This document shows positions 1 through 5,956 of a DNA stretch of 7,756 nt, piece by piece. Origin of the DNA: an uncultured Chthoniobacterales bacterium (GTDB lineage Bacteria; Verrucomicrobiota; Verrucomicrobiae; Chthoniobacterales; UBA10450); NCBI GenBank assembly GCA_955652855.1, contig CATPCN010000259.1, forward strand, positions 1 to 7,756, read 5' to 3'. Below the pieces are notes generated by a model, which was not told the DNA's origin, did no database searches, and saw only the letters and a list, made by a program, of their open reading frames with translations. Both the position numbers and the translations under genes were made by a program. Within the stretch, counting starts at the first letter, position 1. Every line of letters begins with the position of its first letter.

Positions 1-731
1 ATCGGCGCTCCATTCCGCAGGTCCGGCACAACTGTGGTAGTACCGTCCGGGTTCAACGTGAAAATACCGGAGGTGATCGGAGGATCGGACCCAAGCGATG
101 CGGCATTGAACCCACCGCCCGTGCTCGCCGACCAGAATGCCGGATTGGGGCTGTAAAGGCCATTCTGCGGACCACTTTTGGCACTGTTGATGGTCAATTG
201 GAATTCCGCCATCCAATGCGGCGTCGACAAATTTGAGCTCATCCCAAACCCAAGTTTGGCCTGCAACTGACCGAGAGCTAGATCGCCCTGCGAAATCGCG
301 CTCCACGGCGGCGAGGCGTTAAAGTTGAACGATCCATCCGGGTTCAAGGGCGAGAGGATGCCGACGGGCTTTTCGAAAGCCGTGAATCCACCTTGAGTAA
401 TATGGACGCCGTAGTCATTGCCGTCCACCTGAAAAAAGACATTGAAAAACGAATTCGAGTTCTGCGACGCGGTATTTCCCACGTAGTCGTACATCAGATA
501 GAGGACGCCATTGCTTTGCTCGGTATAGAGCCATGCATTTCCGGAACCACCCGCCGCGGGAGCGAAAAAACTCTTGTTCACGTTGTTCCCAGTCCATTCC
601 GTGGGAGAGGTGAACGCACCATCTGTGACGTGCCCCGTGATGGTAACAGCACTCGCCCAGGGCGCTAACGCAACAGGGATGAGTGTAAAAGCAACTCGCA
701 GAAATTTTCGAGCGCATTCTGCCCAAGTCAT
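1..731 (-). CDS. Secreted protein of unknown function, N-terminal part (C-terminus beyond the window)
   Basis: The frame is open from an ATG at 731 to the left edge, 243 codons without a stop. A ribosome binding site GAGGAGG (737-743) sits 5 bases before the ATG, which fixes the start. Residues 1-28 form a signal peptide: a charged start with RK, a hydrophobic stretch VAFTLIPVALAPWASA, and likely cleavage after ASA. The mature part is rich in Gly, Asn, Ser and aromatic residues with alternating beta-strand patterns (WLYTEQSNGVLYLMYDYVG, FFNVFFQVDGNDYGVHI), like secreted beta-sandwich proteins. No catalytic motif is seen. Acidobacteria carry many PEP-CTERM-sorted proteins of this look, and the sorting signal, if there is one, would lie off the edge. 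Being a gene is near certain; the function is unknown. An overlapping 103-codon frame at 415-726 on the same strand is a shadow. Confidence 0.85.
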   Translation of the reverse strand, partial: MTWAECARKFLRVAFTLIPVALAPWASAVTITGHVTDGAFTSPTEWTGNNVNKSFFAPAAGGSGNAWLYTEQSNGVLYLMYDYVGNTASQNSNSFFNVFFQVDGNDYGVHITQGGFTAFEKPVGILSPLNPDGSFNFNASPPWSAISQGDLALGQLQAKLGFGMSSNLSTPHWMAEFQLTINSAKSGPQNGLYSPNPAFWSASTGGGFNAASLGSDPPITSGIFTLNPDGTTTVVPDLRNGAP

Positions 732-734
732 ACG

Positions 735-771
735 ATCCTCCTCGTAGCTCAGAAAACTGAAAAGAAGTATA
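735..771 (-). promoter_or_regulatory. Candidate promoter (-10) and ribosome binding site of the secreted-protein gene
   Basis: On the minus strand TATACT (766-771) lies about 35 bases before the ATG and would give a short leader that ends in the GAGGAGG site at 737-743. I see no convincing -35 element at the right distance, so the promoter part is tentative. The binding site itself is strong. The 63 bases between this gene and the upstream TPR fragment hold nothing else. Confidence 0.3.
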
Positions 772-794
772 TCATAGTGGCCCGTCCTGGAGGC

Positions 795-1091
795 TCATTT
801 TCCGGGATGCCGATCCTGCGGCAAAATCAGCGCCTCTGCTTCGTGAAGGTTGCTTTCGAAGTCAGCGCGCGACTGTGAAAAGGACGGCTGGCCAATGTTG
901 CGCAACGCATTCAGTTCAGCTCGTGCCTTATCGATTTCTCCAAGCCGGAAGTGCGCCATGGCAAGGAAAACAGCATTCATGGGACGTGAGCTACCGTAGA
1001 GTTCGTCTGATCGCTGAAGCAAAGCCAGAGCCTCGCGCAACGCTCCCGTACGGTACTGCGAGACACCCAGCGTGGTGAGGATATCCCAGCT
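795..1091 (-). pseudogene. TPR-like C-terminal tail of the WD40 protein, cut off by an in-frame amber codon
   Basis: This stretch continues the frame of the WD40 gene directly after the TAG at 1092-1094 and ends in TGA at 795-797. It encodes 98 residues: SWDILTTLGVSQYRTGALRE, then EALALLQRSDELYG, and AVFLAMAHFRLGEIDKARAE. These are two TPR-like helical pairs with the usual Leu/Gly/Tyr/Ala spacing. The ending 'xP-xx-x-LxTLGVxQYRxGxxxEALxxLxxS' is the standard tail of acidobacterial and planctomycete WD40 and WD40-kinase proteins, where it follows 'YRLALxxAEAAxRxxP' without a break. Here that preceding segment lies just before the TAG, so the tail was once, or still is, part of the same protein. 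No ATG or ribosome binding site is present to start it independently; the first in-frame alternative is a TTG at 1040. Confidence 0.75.
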
Positions 1092-2303
1092 CTATGGATC
1101 GGCACGCGCGGCTGCTTCAGCCCGCCACAAAGCCAGACGATACTCCTCCGGCTTGCCGTCGGGGGCTTGCAACACTTTCCAGGCGTTGGCGTTGAGTTCG
1201 GTAACGTTCTCCCCGCGTGCTTGCGCCAGATCGAGGGCGGCTTGGCGAAGCGTGGGGTCCAGTTTACTGTCGGTTTGCAGTTTGTGAATCACTGCATTGG
1301 AGAAGTCCAACTCTTTTGTAAGCCGGTCGACAAGTTGCTCGGCACCCGGAGTGTATACCGACGTTGTCTCCCAAATTCTTACTGCAAATGGCGGCGAGCG
1401 GGAGAATGCCCGAGTTCCGTCGCGACTGCAGACGATCGACCAGGAGTTACTGTCGCCGGTTTCTCCAATATCGAAGAGATGTTCATAGCGAAGAGCGTCC
1501 CACACATGCAGGCCGATAGTGGAGCCGCCTACCAGTCGCATACCTTCGGGACTGAAAGCAAGGGAAATCGTGTCCGGATTGACTGCCCCAAGCTCGCGCG
1601 GACGCTCGCTGGAAGACTTGGGCCAAACCAGGACCCGTCCAGTGGAAGTTGCCGCGGCCAGACTTCCATGAAGGTTCAATGCGACCGAAGTAACTGGTCC
1701 GCTCTTATTGGAATCAGTTAGCTTTCTTGGGGACGCCCCGCTGAACGGACTCCAGAGCAACACCATGGAATCACGACTGTTCAATGCGGGTGTCATCGGA
1801 TCTCCCAATCCGATCAGAATTCGTTTTCCTGACGGATTGAACGCCACGGCTCCCACGGGATCGGGCAGACTCACGCTTTTCACAGTCCGTCCGGCCGCCA
1901 ATTCCCAAAGCCGAACGGTTCGATCCAGCGAACCAGAAACGAGGTAGGCGCCCTGCGGAGAAAATGCGAGTGTATTGACGGCGGATGTGTGGCCCTGAAG
2001 CGTGGCAAGAGCTCTTCCTGATTTGGCGTCCCACAACTTAACTTCTCCATTCGACGATCCCAAGGCAACCCGGAGACCATCGGGACTGAACGCTACCGGC
2101 AAACAGGGCAGCAGACTCTTGCAAGGCGGATTGAAGCTGTCGGCCTGCCAATCGAAAAGTCTTTTCCCCGACAGCGGGTCCGAAACTTGCATGACACCGA
2201 CAGGTCGGGGATCGTCGGACGAAATGCGGCGGACCCCCGACGTGACGACGCGAGTACCGTCCGGGCTAACTGCCATCGAGGTGGTTATGGTGCCAGTGCT
2301 CAT
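1092..2303 (-). CDS. WD40 beta-propeller protein (seven blades), C-terminus truncated by TAG
   Basis: From ATG 2303 the product is 403 residues (MSTGTITTSMAVSPDG...). Seven blades can be counted by the repeated [A/V][F]SPDG...[V]xLWD pattern: AVSPDGTRVV, VAFSPDGLRVALGS..VKLWD, LAFSPQGAYLVSGS..VRLWE, VAFNPSGKRI..VLLWS, VALNLHGSLAAATS..VLVWP, LAFSPEGMRLVGGS..LHVWD, and CSRDGTRAFS..VRIWE. Seven blades make a closed propeller, so this domain is intact; it would be a protein-interaction platform in the cytoplasm. A helical linker follows (ELDFSNAVIHKLQTD, AWKVLQAPDGKPEEYRLAL), then ADP and TAG at 1092-1094. The frame is open back to a TTG at 2360, overlapping the cyclase frame. Start at ATG 2303 has only a weak GGTGG site about 10 bases upstream. 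Reading it instead as the middle of a cyclase-WD40-TPR fusion needs one A removed from the run at 2334-2338. Confidence 0.8.
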   Translation of the reverse strand: MSTGTITTSMAVSPDGTRVVTSGVRRISSDDPRPVGVMQVSDPLSGKRLFDWQADSFNPPCKSLLPCLPVAFSPDGLRVALGSSNGEVKLWDAKSGRALATLQGHTSAVNTLAFSPQGAYLVSGSLDRTVRLWELAAGRTVKSVSLPDPVGAVAFNPSGKRILIGLGDPMTPALNSRDSMVLLWSPFSGASPRKLTDSNKSGPVTSVALNLHGSLAAATSTGRVLVWPKSSSERPRELGAVNPDTISLAFSPEGMRLVGGSTIGLHVWDALRYEHLFDIGETGDSNSWSIVCSRDGTRAFSRSPPFAVRIWETTSVYTPGAEQLVDRLTKELDFSNAVIHKLQTDSKLDPTLRQAALDLAQARGENVTELNANAWKVLQAPDGKPEEYRLALWRAEAAARADP

Positions 2304-2935
2304 AAAACGAGATCCACCGATTTGGCCACGCGATTTTTGACGGCGTCTGTGAATTACCAAACTCCTCAGTGAACAAGTTGAAAACGTGAACCCGAACTCC
2401 GTGCTTCACTTCATGCTCACCGAGATCGTGAACTGTCGACTTCCAGTTGCTGAGTTGCAAGAGCACGTCGGCAACCGCCTTGGATACCAAGACGTGGCCG
2501 CCATCGCCGCAATCCATGATCCGTTGCGCGAAATTGATGCCGCCCCCCGGCAACGTTAAGGTTCGCGTTGACATCGGAAAGGCGATAGACGGGGCCGGTG
2601 TGAATTCCCATCCGCAGCTCGAATCGGGGGTTCCTCTTTAGAGCGAGCGCGATCTCGCGCGCGTACTGCACGCGCGCGTACTGCAAGGGAGCCAGTGGGT
2701 CGCCAAAGAACACCAGCGCCATACCGTCCCCTGCCGGGATGCACATCAGTTCCGCGACATCAACGGCATGCTGAAACCCCGGAAGACCGCGGACGATGCC
2801 TTGTAGCTGCTGCACCACCTCGCTTTGATGGTCTGTTGGTATAAGCGAGTAGGATACGATATCCATGAAAAGGACGTGCGCCAATTCGAGCGGGCCCGCT
2901 GCGTTTGGTGGCTGCGGCAGTCCTTCGTCGTCCAT
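2266..2935 (-). pseudogene. Class III adenylate/guanylate cyclase domain, frameshifted
   Basis: The ATG at 2935 opens the cyclase: VLFMDIVSYS with metal-binding Asp25, PAGDGMALVFFGDP with the second metal Asp70, then FELRMGIHTGPVY. At the C run 2543-2548 (six G on the coding strand) the frame leaves the family pattern and stops at 2417. Removing one G joins NVAGG to GGINFAQRIMDCGDGGH, which holds the transition-state Asn and Arg (NFAQR), followed by HVLVSKAVADVL, HDLGEHEVKHGVRVHVFNLF and TEEFGNSQTPSK. That is the normal order for the soluble acidobacterial cyclase family, which makes cAMP or cGMP from ATP or GTP. There is no membrane segment. A 15-bp duplication inside it adds VQYAR. The second frame ends at 2266, overlapping the WD40 start. 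The ribosome binding site before 2935 is weak. Activity as written is unlikely. Family assignment is confident; whether it is a real pseudogene or a sequence error is open. Confidence 0.8.
2656..2685. repeat. Perfect 15-bp tandem duplication inside the cyclase domain
   Basis: The unit CGCGCGCGTACTGCA occurs at 2656-2670 and again at 2671-2685 without mismatch. On the coding strand it yields QYARV-QYARE. Removing one copy gives APLQYAREIALALK, the usual helix spacing of this cyclase family, so the second copy looks like a recent in-frame insertion of five residues. The unit has an alternating CG tract, which favours slippage. Confidence 0.85.
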
Positions 2936-3245
2936 ACAATTCTTGGTGAGAACTAGGGTAATTTATAGCACATATTTAAAATACTTTTGGATAAGCTTAT
3001 TCAGCCGAGGTGTTTTCGCGTCTACGAAACCAACAACAAAGGTCGCCGCTACGATTTTCGGCTTTCTCCTCGGCGTGGGATGATTAACGGAAACCCGCTC
3101 GCGCCAGTTTGGGCCGAGTTCCCGTGTGTGGCCGGCAACTCGTAATCCAGGCGCTACTCTGACAGGCGCCTCTCAGGTATGCCAACAATACATCCGTCTG
3201 GGTGACGGAGTAGCATGGTGGAGGTCTGATCGCGAGGTAACTTCG
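2936..3245 (+). promoter_or_regulatory. Divergent intergenic region with structured 5' leader of the lyase gene
   Basis: These 310 bases between the cyclase (-) and the lyase gene (+) hold no supported gene. 2950-2990 is strikingly AT-rich for this window (TTTATAG, CATATTTAAAATAC) and is the likely site of promoters for both directions, though no clean -35/-10 pair is seen. Downstream, on the plus strand, several exact inverted repeats follow: GCCGAGG 3004-3010 with CCTCGGC 3068-3074, CGAAA 3025-3029 nested with TTTCG 3056-3060, CGAGTT 3115-3120 with AACTCG 3137-3142, GCTACTC 3153-3159 with GAGTAGC 3208-3214, and TCCGTC 3193-3198 with GACGGA 3204-3209 (loop TGGGT). The last two pairs share bases 3208-3209, so they could be alternative folds. 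The ribosome binding site GAGG (3234-3237) follows the structure. Open frame runs upstream of 3246 but is not protein-like. Confidence 0.35.
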
Positions 3246-4073
3246 ATGAGTGTCACCCAGAACGAAAAGGCAGCTCGCTTCCGCGTGCTTCACGACGGTC
3301 CCGGCGCCTTCGTGATTCCGAATCCTTGGGATGTCGGCTCGGCCCGCATTCTCGCCGGCCTTGGTTTCCAGGCATTGGCCACATCGAGTGCTGCCGCCGC
3401 CGGCGCTGCCTTCGGTCGAAGAGATCACGGGCTGGCGCGAGACGAGGCGCTGGCGCACTCGCGCTTGATTGTCGACGCGACGCACTTGCCGGTCTCCGCG
3501 GATCTGGAAAAAGGGTTTGGCGACGCGCCGGAAATCGTTGCGGAGACGATCCGGCTCGCGGCCGAGGCGGGCCTCGTTGGATGCACGATCGAGGATGCGA
3601 CTGGCAACCCAGACCGTCCCCTTTACGATGCGGGCTTGGCTGTCGAACGGATCGCCGCAGCCGCGGAGGCGGCGCGTGCACTCCAGTTTCCCTTTATCTT
3701 GACAGCGCGAGCCCACAATCTCCTCTTCGCCTCCCCGAGTTTGGACGACACCATCAGCCGCCTTCAGGCCTTCGAGAAAGCTGGAGCCGATGTGCTTTTC
3801 GCCCCCGGCCTGCCTGATCTTGCCGCGGTGCGCGCAGTCTGCGCGGCGGTGTCGAAGCCGGTTAATTTCATGGTGGGAATCAAGGGAAAATCATTCTCCG
3901 TGAGCGAACTCGCCGCGGCCGGAGTCAGACGCATCAGCCTTGCGACCTCACTCTATCGCGCGGCAATGACCGGTTTTCTCGACGCCGTGCGCGAGGTGAA
4001 AGACACAGGCGAGTTCGGTTTCCTCGACCGGTGCGTCACAACATCGGAGTTGTACGACCTCATGCGGATTTGA
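3246..4073 (+). CDS. Isocitrate lyase / phosphoenolpyruvate mutase family enzyme
   Basis: The start ATG 3246 (MSVTQNEKAARF) has GAGG 8 bases upstream; an earlier in-frame ATG at 3126 would add 40 residues unlike the family. The 275-residue product matches PEP mutase-like proteins of the ICL/PEPM superfamily, TIM-barrel enzymes that cleave or form C-C or P-C bonds next to an oxoacid. Visible motifs: IPNPWDVGSARI (24-35), the ATSSAAAAG strand (45-53), the metal site ADLEKGFGD (85-93, Asp86 and Glu88), CTIEDATG (113-120, Glu116), LTARAHN (152-158, Arg155), and KPVNFMVG (204-211). The KKCGH loop that carries the catalytic Cys of true isocitrate and methylisocitrate lyases is missing; at that place stands AFGRRDHGLARDE. 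It is therefore unlikely to be AceA or PrpB. The substrate cannot be told. The gene stands alone and converges with the M23 gene, 40 bases away, with no clear terminator between. Confidence 0.9.
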   Translation: MSVTQNEKAARFRVLHDGPGAFVIPNPWDVGSARILAGLGFQALATSSAAAAGAAFGRRDHGLARDEALAHSRLIVDATHLPVSADLEKGFGDAPEIVAETIRLAAEAGLVGCTIEDATGNPDRPLYDAGLAVERIAAAAEAARALQFPFILTARAHNLLFASPSLDDTISRLQAFEKAGADVLFAPGLPDLAAVRAVCAAVSKPVNFMVGIKGKSFSVSELAAAGVRRISLATSLYRAAMTGFLDAVREVKDTGEFGFLDRCVTTSELYDLMRI

Positions 4074-4113
4074 CTGGCGTTGGGCACTGGGCTAGTCCGG
4101 GAACCCGTCGTAC

Positions 4114-4974
4114 TCATCGTGAAACCCGATCCACGGTGGGGATCTTGCCCGGGTCCTCCAGCAGGAACTCGGGGTTGATGCGGGCGTCATGCCAGCGTAC
4201 GCCGAAGAACAAGTGCGGTCCCGTGGCGCGGCCCGTCGATCCAACCCGGCCGAGCGTGTGACCCTTCCTGACTTCCTGCCCGGCCTCCACCTTGATGTCG
4301 GAGAGGTGGAAGTACATGCTGATGAGGCCGTCACCGTGGTCGATGAACACAGCGTTGCCCTCGAAGAACAAATCCTCGGCGACCACTACGGTCCCGTCGG
4401 CGACGGCCAAGACCGGCGAGCCCACAGGCGTTGTGTAGTCGGTGCCGGTGTGGGGCTGCGAGGCTGGCTTGCCGTTGAAGATGCGCTTCACGCCGAAAGA
4501 CTTGCCCTTGGGCAGCGGCCTGGCCGGCGCCCCAAGCGGCAGCGTGAACTTCGGCGGCCCCTCCCGGCGATGCCAGACCTTGCCCAGCAGCAGCCGGTCG
4601 CGCGAGTCGCGCTTGAGGTCTTGCGCCGAAGGGTGGGCTTGCGGAATATCGGGAAGGTTGATGTCCTCGGTCCCGTAATCATGGGGCTCCACCGAGATGT
4701 GGGCGGACTCTTTTTGCCCGGGACCCGAGCGGGCGATGGTGATGAGACCCGGCTGCTGCAGCAGATCGATCGGATAATAGCAGGTCCCCTTCAACGCAGC
4801 CCAAGAACGTCCCTTCATGCTGCAGCGCTTCGTGCCCGGCGCCGCCCAGCGGACCAGCGTGCCCGGCGCCGTCGAGACCGTGGCCCCAGGCCTAGGCGCA
4901 GCTACGGCCGGATGGGGAATCGAGTATATGAGCGCCAGCGTCCCAAGCAAGAGCCGGCGGAGACAAGTGGCCAT
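4114..4974 (-). CDS. Secreted M23 family (LytM-type) peptidase homologue with altered zinc site
   Basis: ATG 4974 is preceded by AAGGAA 7 bases upstream. The 286-residue product begins with a signal peptide (LRRLLLGTLALIYSIPHPAVAA, cleaved near residue 25), so it acts in the periplasm or outside. A beta-rich N-terminal domain (30-100) is followed by a linker and the LytM domain from about 140. Family motifs are HTGTD (His175, Asp179: zinc ligands), PVLAVADGTVVVAE, the IDHGDGLISMYFHLS segment (His223, catalytic position), AGQEVRKGHTLGRVGSTG, and TGPHLFFGVRW (253-261). In LytM enzymes the last motif is HxH, with the second His the third zinc ligand; here it is His254-Leu-Phe256. The rest is well conserved, so the protein may be an inactive or regulatory LytM factor, or use another ligand. 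It lies 61 bases downstream of the GlsB-like gene on the same strand and may share its transcript. Confidence 0.92.
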   Translation of the reverse strand: MATCLRRLLLGTLALIYSIPHPAVAAPRPGATVSTAPGTLVRWAAPGTKRCSMKGRSWAALKGTCYYPIDLLQQPGLITIARSGPGQKESAHISVEPHDYGTEDINLPDIPQAHPSAQDLKRDSRDRLLLGKVWHRREGPPKFTLPLGAPARPLPKGKSFGVKRIFNGKPASQPHTGTDYTTPVGSPVLAVADGTVVVAEDLFFEGNAVFIDHGDGLISMYFHLSDIKVEAGQEVRKGHTLGRVGSTGRATGPHLFFGVRWHDARINPEFLLEDPGKIPTVDRVSR

Positions 4975-5035
4975 CGTCTAATTCCTTTTCGTTAAACTTA
5001 GCGCAGTAACCGGCAGCATTTCAACCAGTAATCGT

Positions 5036-5416
5036 TCACCAAGCTCTTCGCCCCATGAGGGCGTGATAGAGAACCAGGAAAACCACTGAGCCGATAACCG
5101 CCACGAATAGACTGTAGAGATTGAGCCCGCTTACGCCAGAGGCTCCAAAGACGTGGAACAGCCAGCCACCTGCAAAAGCCCCGGCAACTCCCAACAGGAT
5201 ATCGAGCACAATGGCCTCACCTCTCCTGTTTACAATCTTGCTGGCGATGAACCCTGCGATCAGACCGAGAACCATCCAGGCTAGAAACGAGATGGTCTCC
5301 GTTTGTCCGCTCAAGGAACGCAACGAAGAAGAGGATCGGCCGTACGCGCCAATTGCGCATGAGGAATAGAGTGCCAGCGCAAGTAAGGTGCGCGGTGTCT
5401 TTCTCGCTTGGGTCAT
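5036..5416 (-). CDS. GlsB/YeaQ/YmgE (transglycosylase-associated) family membrane protein with N-terminal extension
   Basis: Residues 43-126 are a standard member of this small stress-response membrane protein family: FLAWMVLGLIAGFIASKIVN (43-62), RRGEAIVLDILLGVAGAFAGGWLF (64-87), and LYSLFVAVIGSVVFLVLYHAL (100-120), three hydrophobic segments with Gly-rich faces. The family is usually about 80-90 residues and begins at the first segment. Here ATG 5416, with GGAGAG 9 bases upstream, adds about 42 residues: a basic start, a hydrophobic stretch LLALALYSSCAIGAYG (11-26) and a Ser-rich spacer (28-37). No ATG, GTG or TTG lies near Ser43 in frame, so the long form is the only supported start. The extension could be a signal peptide or an extra membrane anchor. 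The molecular role of the family is not known in detail; it is often stress-induced. Confidence 0.9.
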   Translation of the reverse strand: MTQARKTPRTLLALALYSSCAIGAYGRSSSSLRSLSGQTETISFLAWMVLGLIAGFIASKIVNRRGEAIVLDILLGVAGAFAGGWLFHVFGASGVSGLNLYSLFVAVIGSVVFLVLYHALMGRRAW

Positions 5417-5555
5417 ATTTTATCACTCTCCGAAGCTTTCACCGGGCACGTGAGTGGCCGCTCCGGCAAAGCGCGCACATTCGTCCATCCTTCGCCGGCA
5501 GACCAGTGCGACTCAAGGAACCGTCCGCTTGAGCGTCGGAATCATTCGGCTCACT

Positions 5556-5571
5556 TGACCATACTTGGTCA
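5556..5571. repeat. Inverted repeat TGACCA-TACT-TGGTCA, possible operator
   Basis: Two perfect 6-base arms are separated by 4 bases, centred about 147 bases upstream of the GlsB-like start. Compact palindromes of this kind with TGACC/GGTCA arms are typical of dimeric helix-turn-helix repressors. No regulator gene is next to it, so operator function is inference. Confidence 0.3.
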
Positions 5572-5651
5572 CATGACGGTCTGTCGTTACTGTTCCGGGG
5601 CTCCAATCGGGTATGGCGACGGCTGCTGTCCATCTGAAGTTGGTCCGGCTC

Positions 5652-5680
5652 TTTCACTCACAATAGGAGGATGAGTGAGA
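5652..5680. repeat. Hairpin with AGGAGG in its loop
   Basis: TCACTCA (5654-5660) pairs exactly with TGAGTGA (5672-5678), extended by a T-G wobble and a T-A pair to nine base pairs. The 11-base loop contains AGGAGG directly followed by ATG at 5671. That ATG opens only 17 codons, and the spacing between AGGAGG and ATG is zero, so it is not a normal start. No T tract follows on either strand, so it does not look like a terminator. Confidence 0.35.
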
Positions 5681-5956
5681 CTCGCCGGCGCAAAGTTGAT
5701 GCCACCGCCGGCCGCGAGAAGTAACGACGCCACGGCGAATACCGGACGTCGTAGCGTCCTCGCGCGAAAGGAAGAACGCTCACGGCGCACAGTTGCGGCC
5801 GGTTATAAATGGATACTCCTCGTCACGTCAAGAGCCTGCCACTCCGACGGGCAACGCCAAGCTGGAAAATGACGAAGCCGTCGAAGGCGGCCCGCGATGA
5901 GGATAGGCGACCCAGCTCTCGGGGCCACAGGACTCCGGAGCCGTCCGAAGTTGCGG

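Larger units (their letters stand above)
5417..5956. other. Gene-poor stretch, no supported coding region
   Basis: About 540 bases upstream of the GlsB-like gene hold only short frames without ribosome binding sites or family resemblance. The best is a 67-codon minus-strand frame from GTG 5790 to 5587, with a hydrophobic segment PVFAVASLLLAAGGG that could be a signal peptide, but no ribosome binding site; I do not call it. Two inverted repeats are present, listed separately. No tRNA-like arm, phage or transposase remnant is recognisable. Confidence 0.5.

Noticed and set aside
3160..3190. Glycine-riboswitch-like pieces (ACAGGCGCC, CTCTCAGG) before the lyase gene
   Set aside because: The conserved core that should stand between them in a glycine aptamer (GAAGGRGCAA and the following helix) is absent, and there is no matching 5' strand for the closing helix. 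Kept only as part of the structured-leader finding.
3126..3245. Longer start (ATG 3126) of the lyase gene
   Set aside because: The extra 40 residues are not protein-like for the family and overlap the inverted repeats; ATG 3246 has a proper ribosome binding site and fits the usual N-terminus.
4074..4113. Bidirectional terminator between the convergent lyase and M23 genes
   Set aside because: Only a four-base stem (CGGG-AA-CCCG) with a two-base loop and no T tract is present.
4189..4995. 268-codon plus-strand frame opposite the M23 gene
   Set aside because: It is Arg/Pro-rich antisense of a clearly conserved gene, a common shadow in high-GC DNA.
5587..5790. 67-codon minus-strand frame with a hydrophobic segment
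   Set aside because: GTG start without a ribosome binding site, a stop codon just upstream, no recognisable relatives and no strand-pattern continuation after the hydrophobic part.
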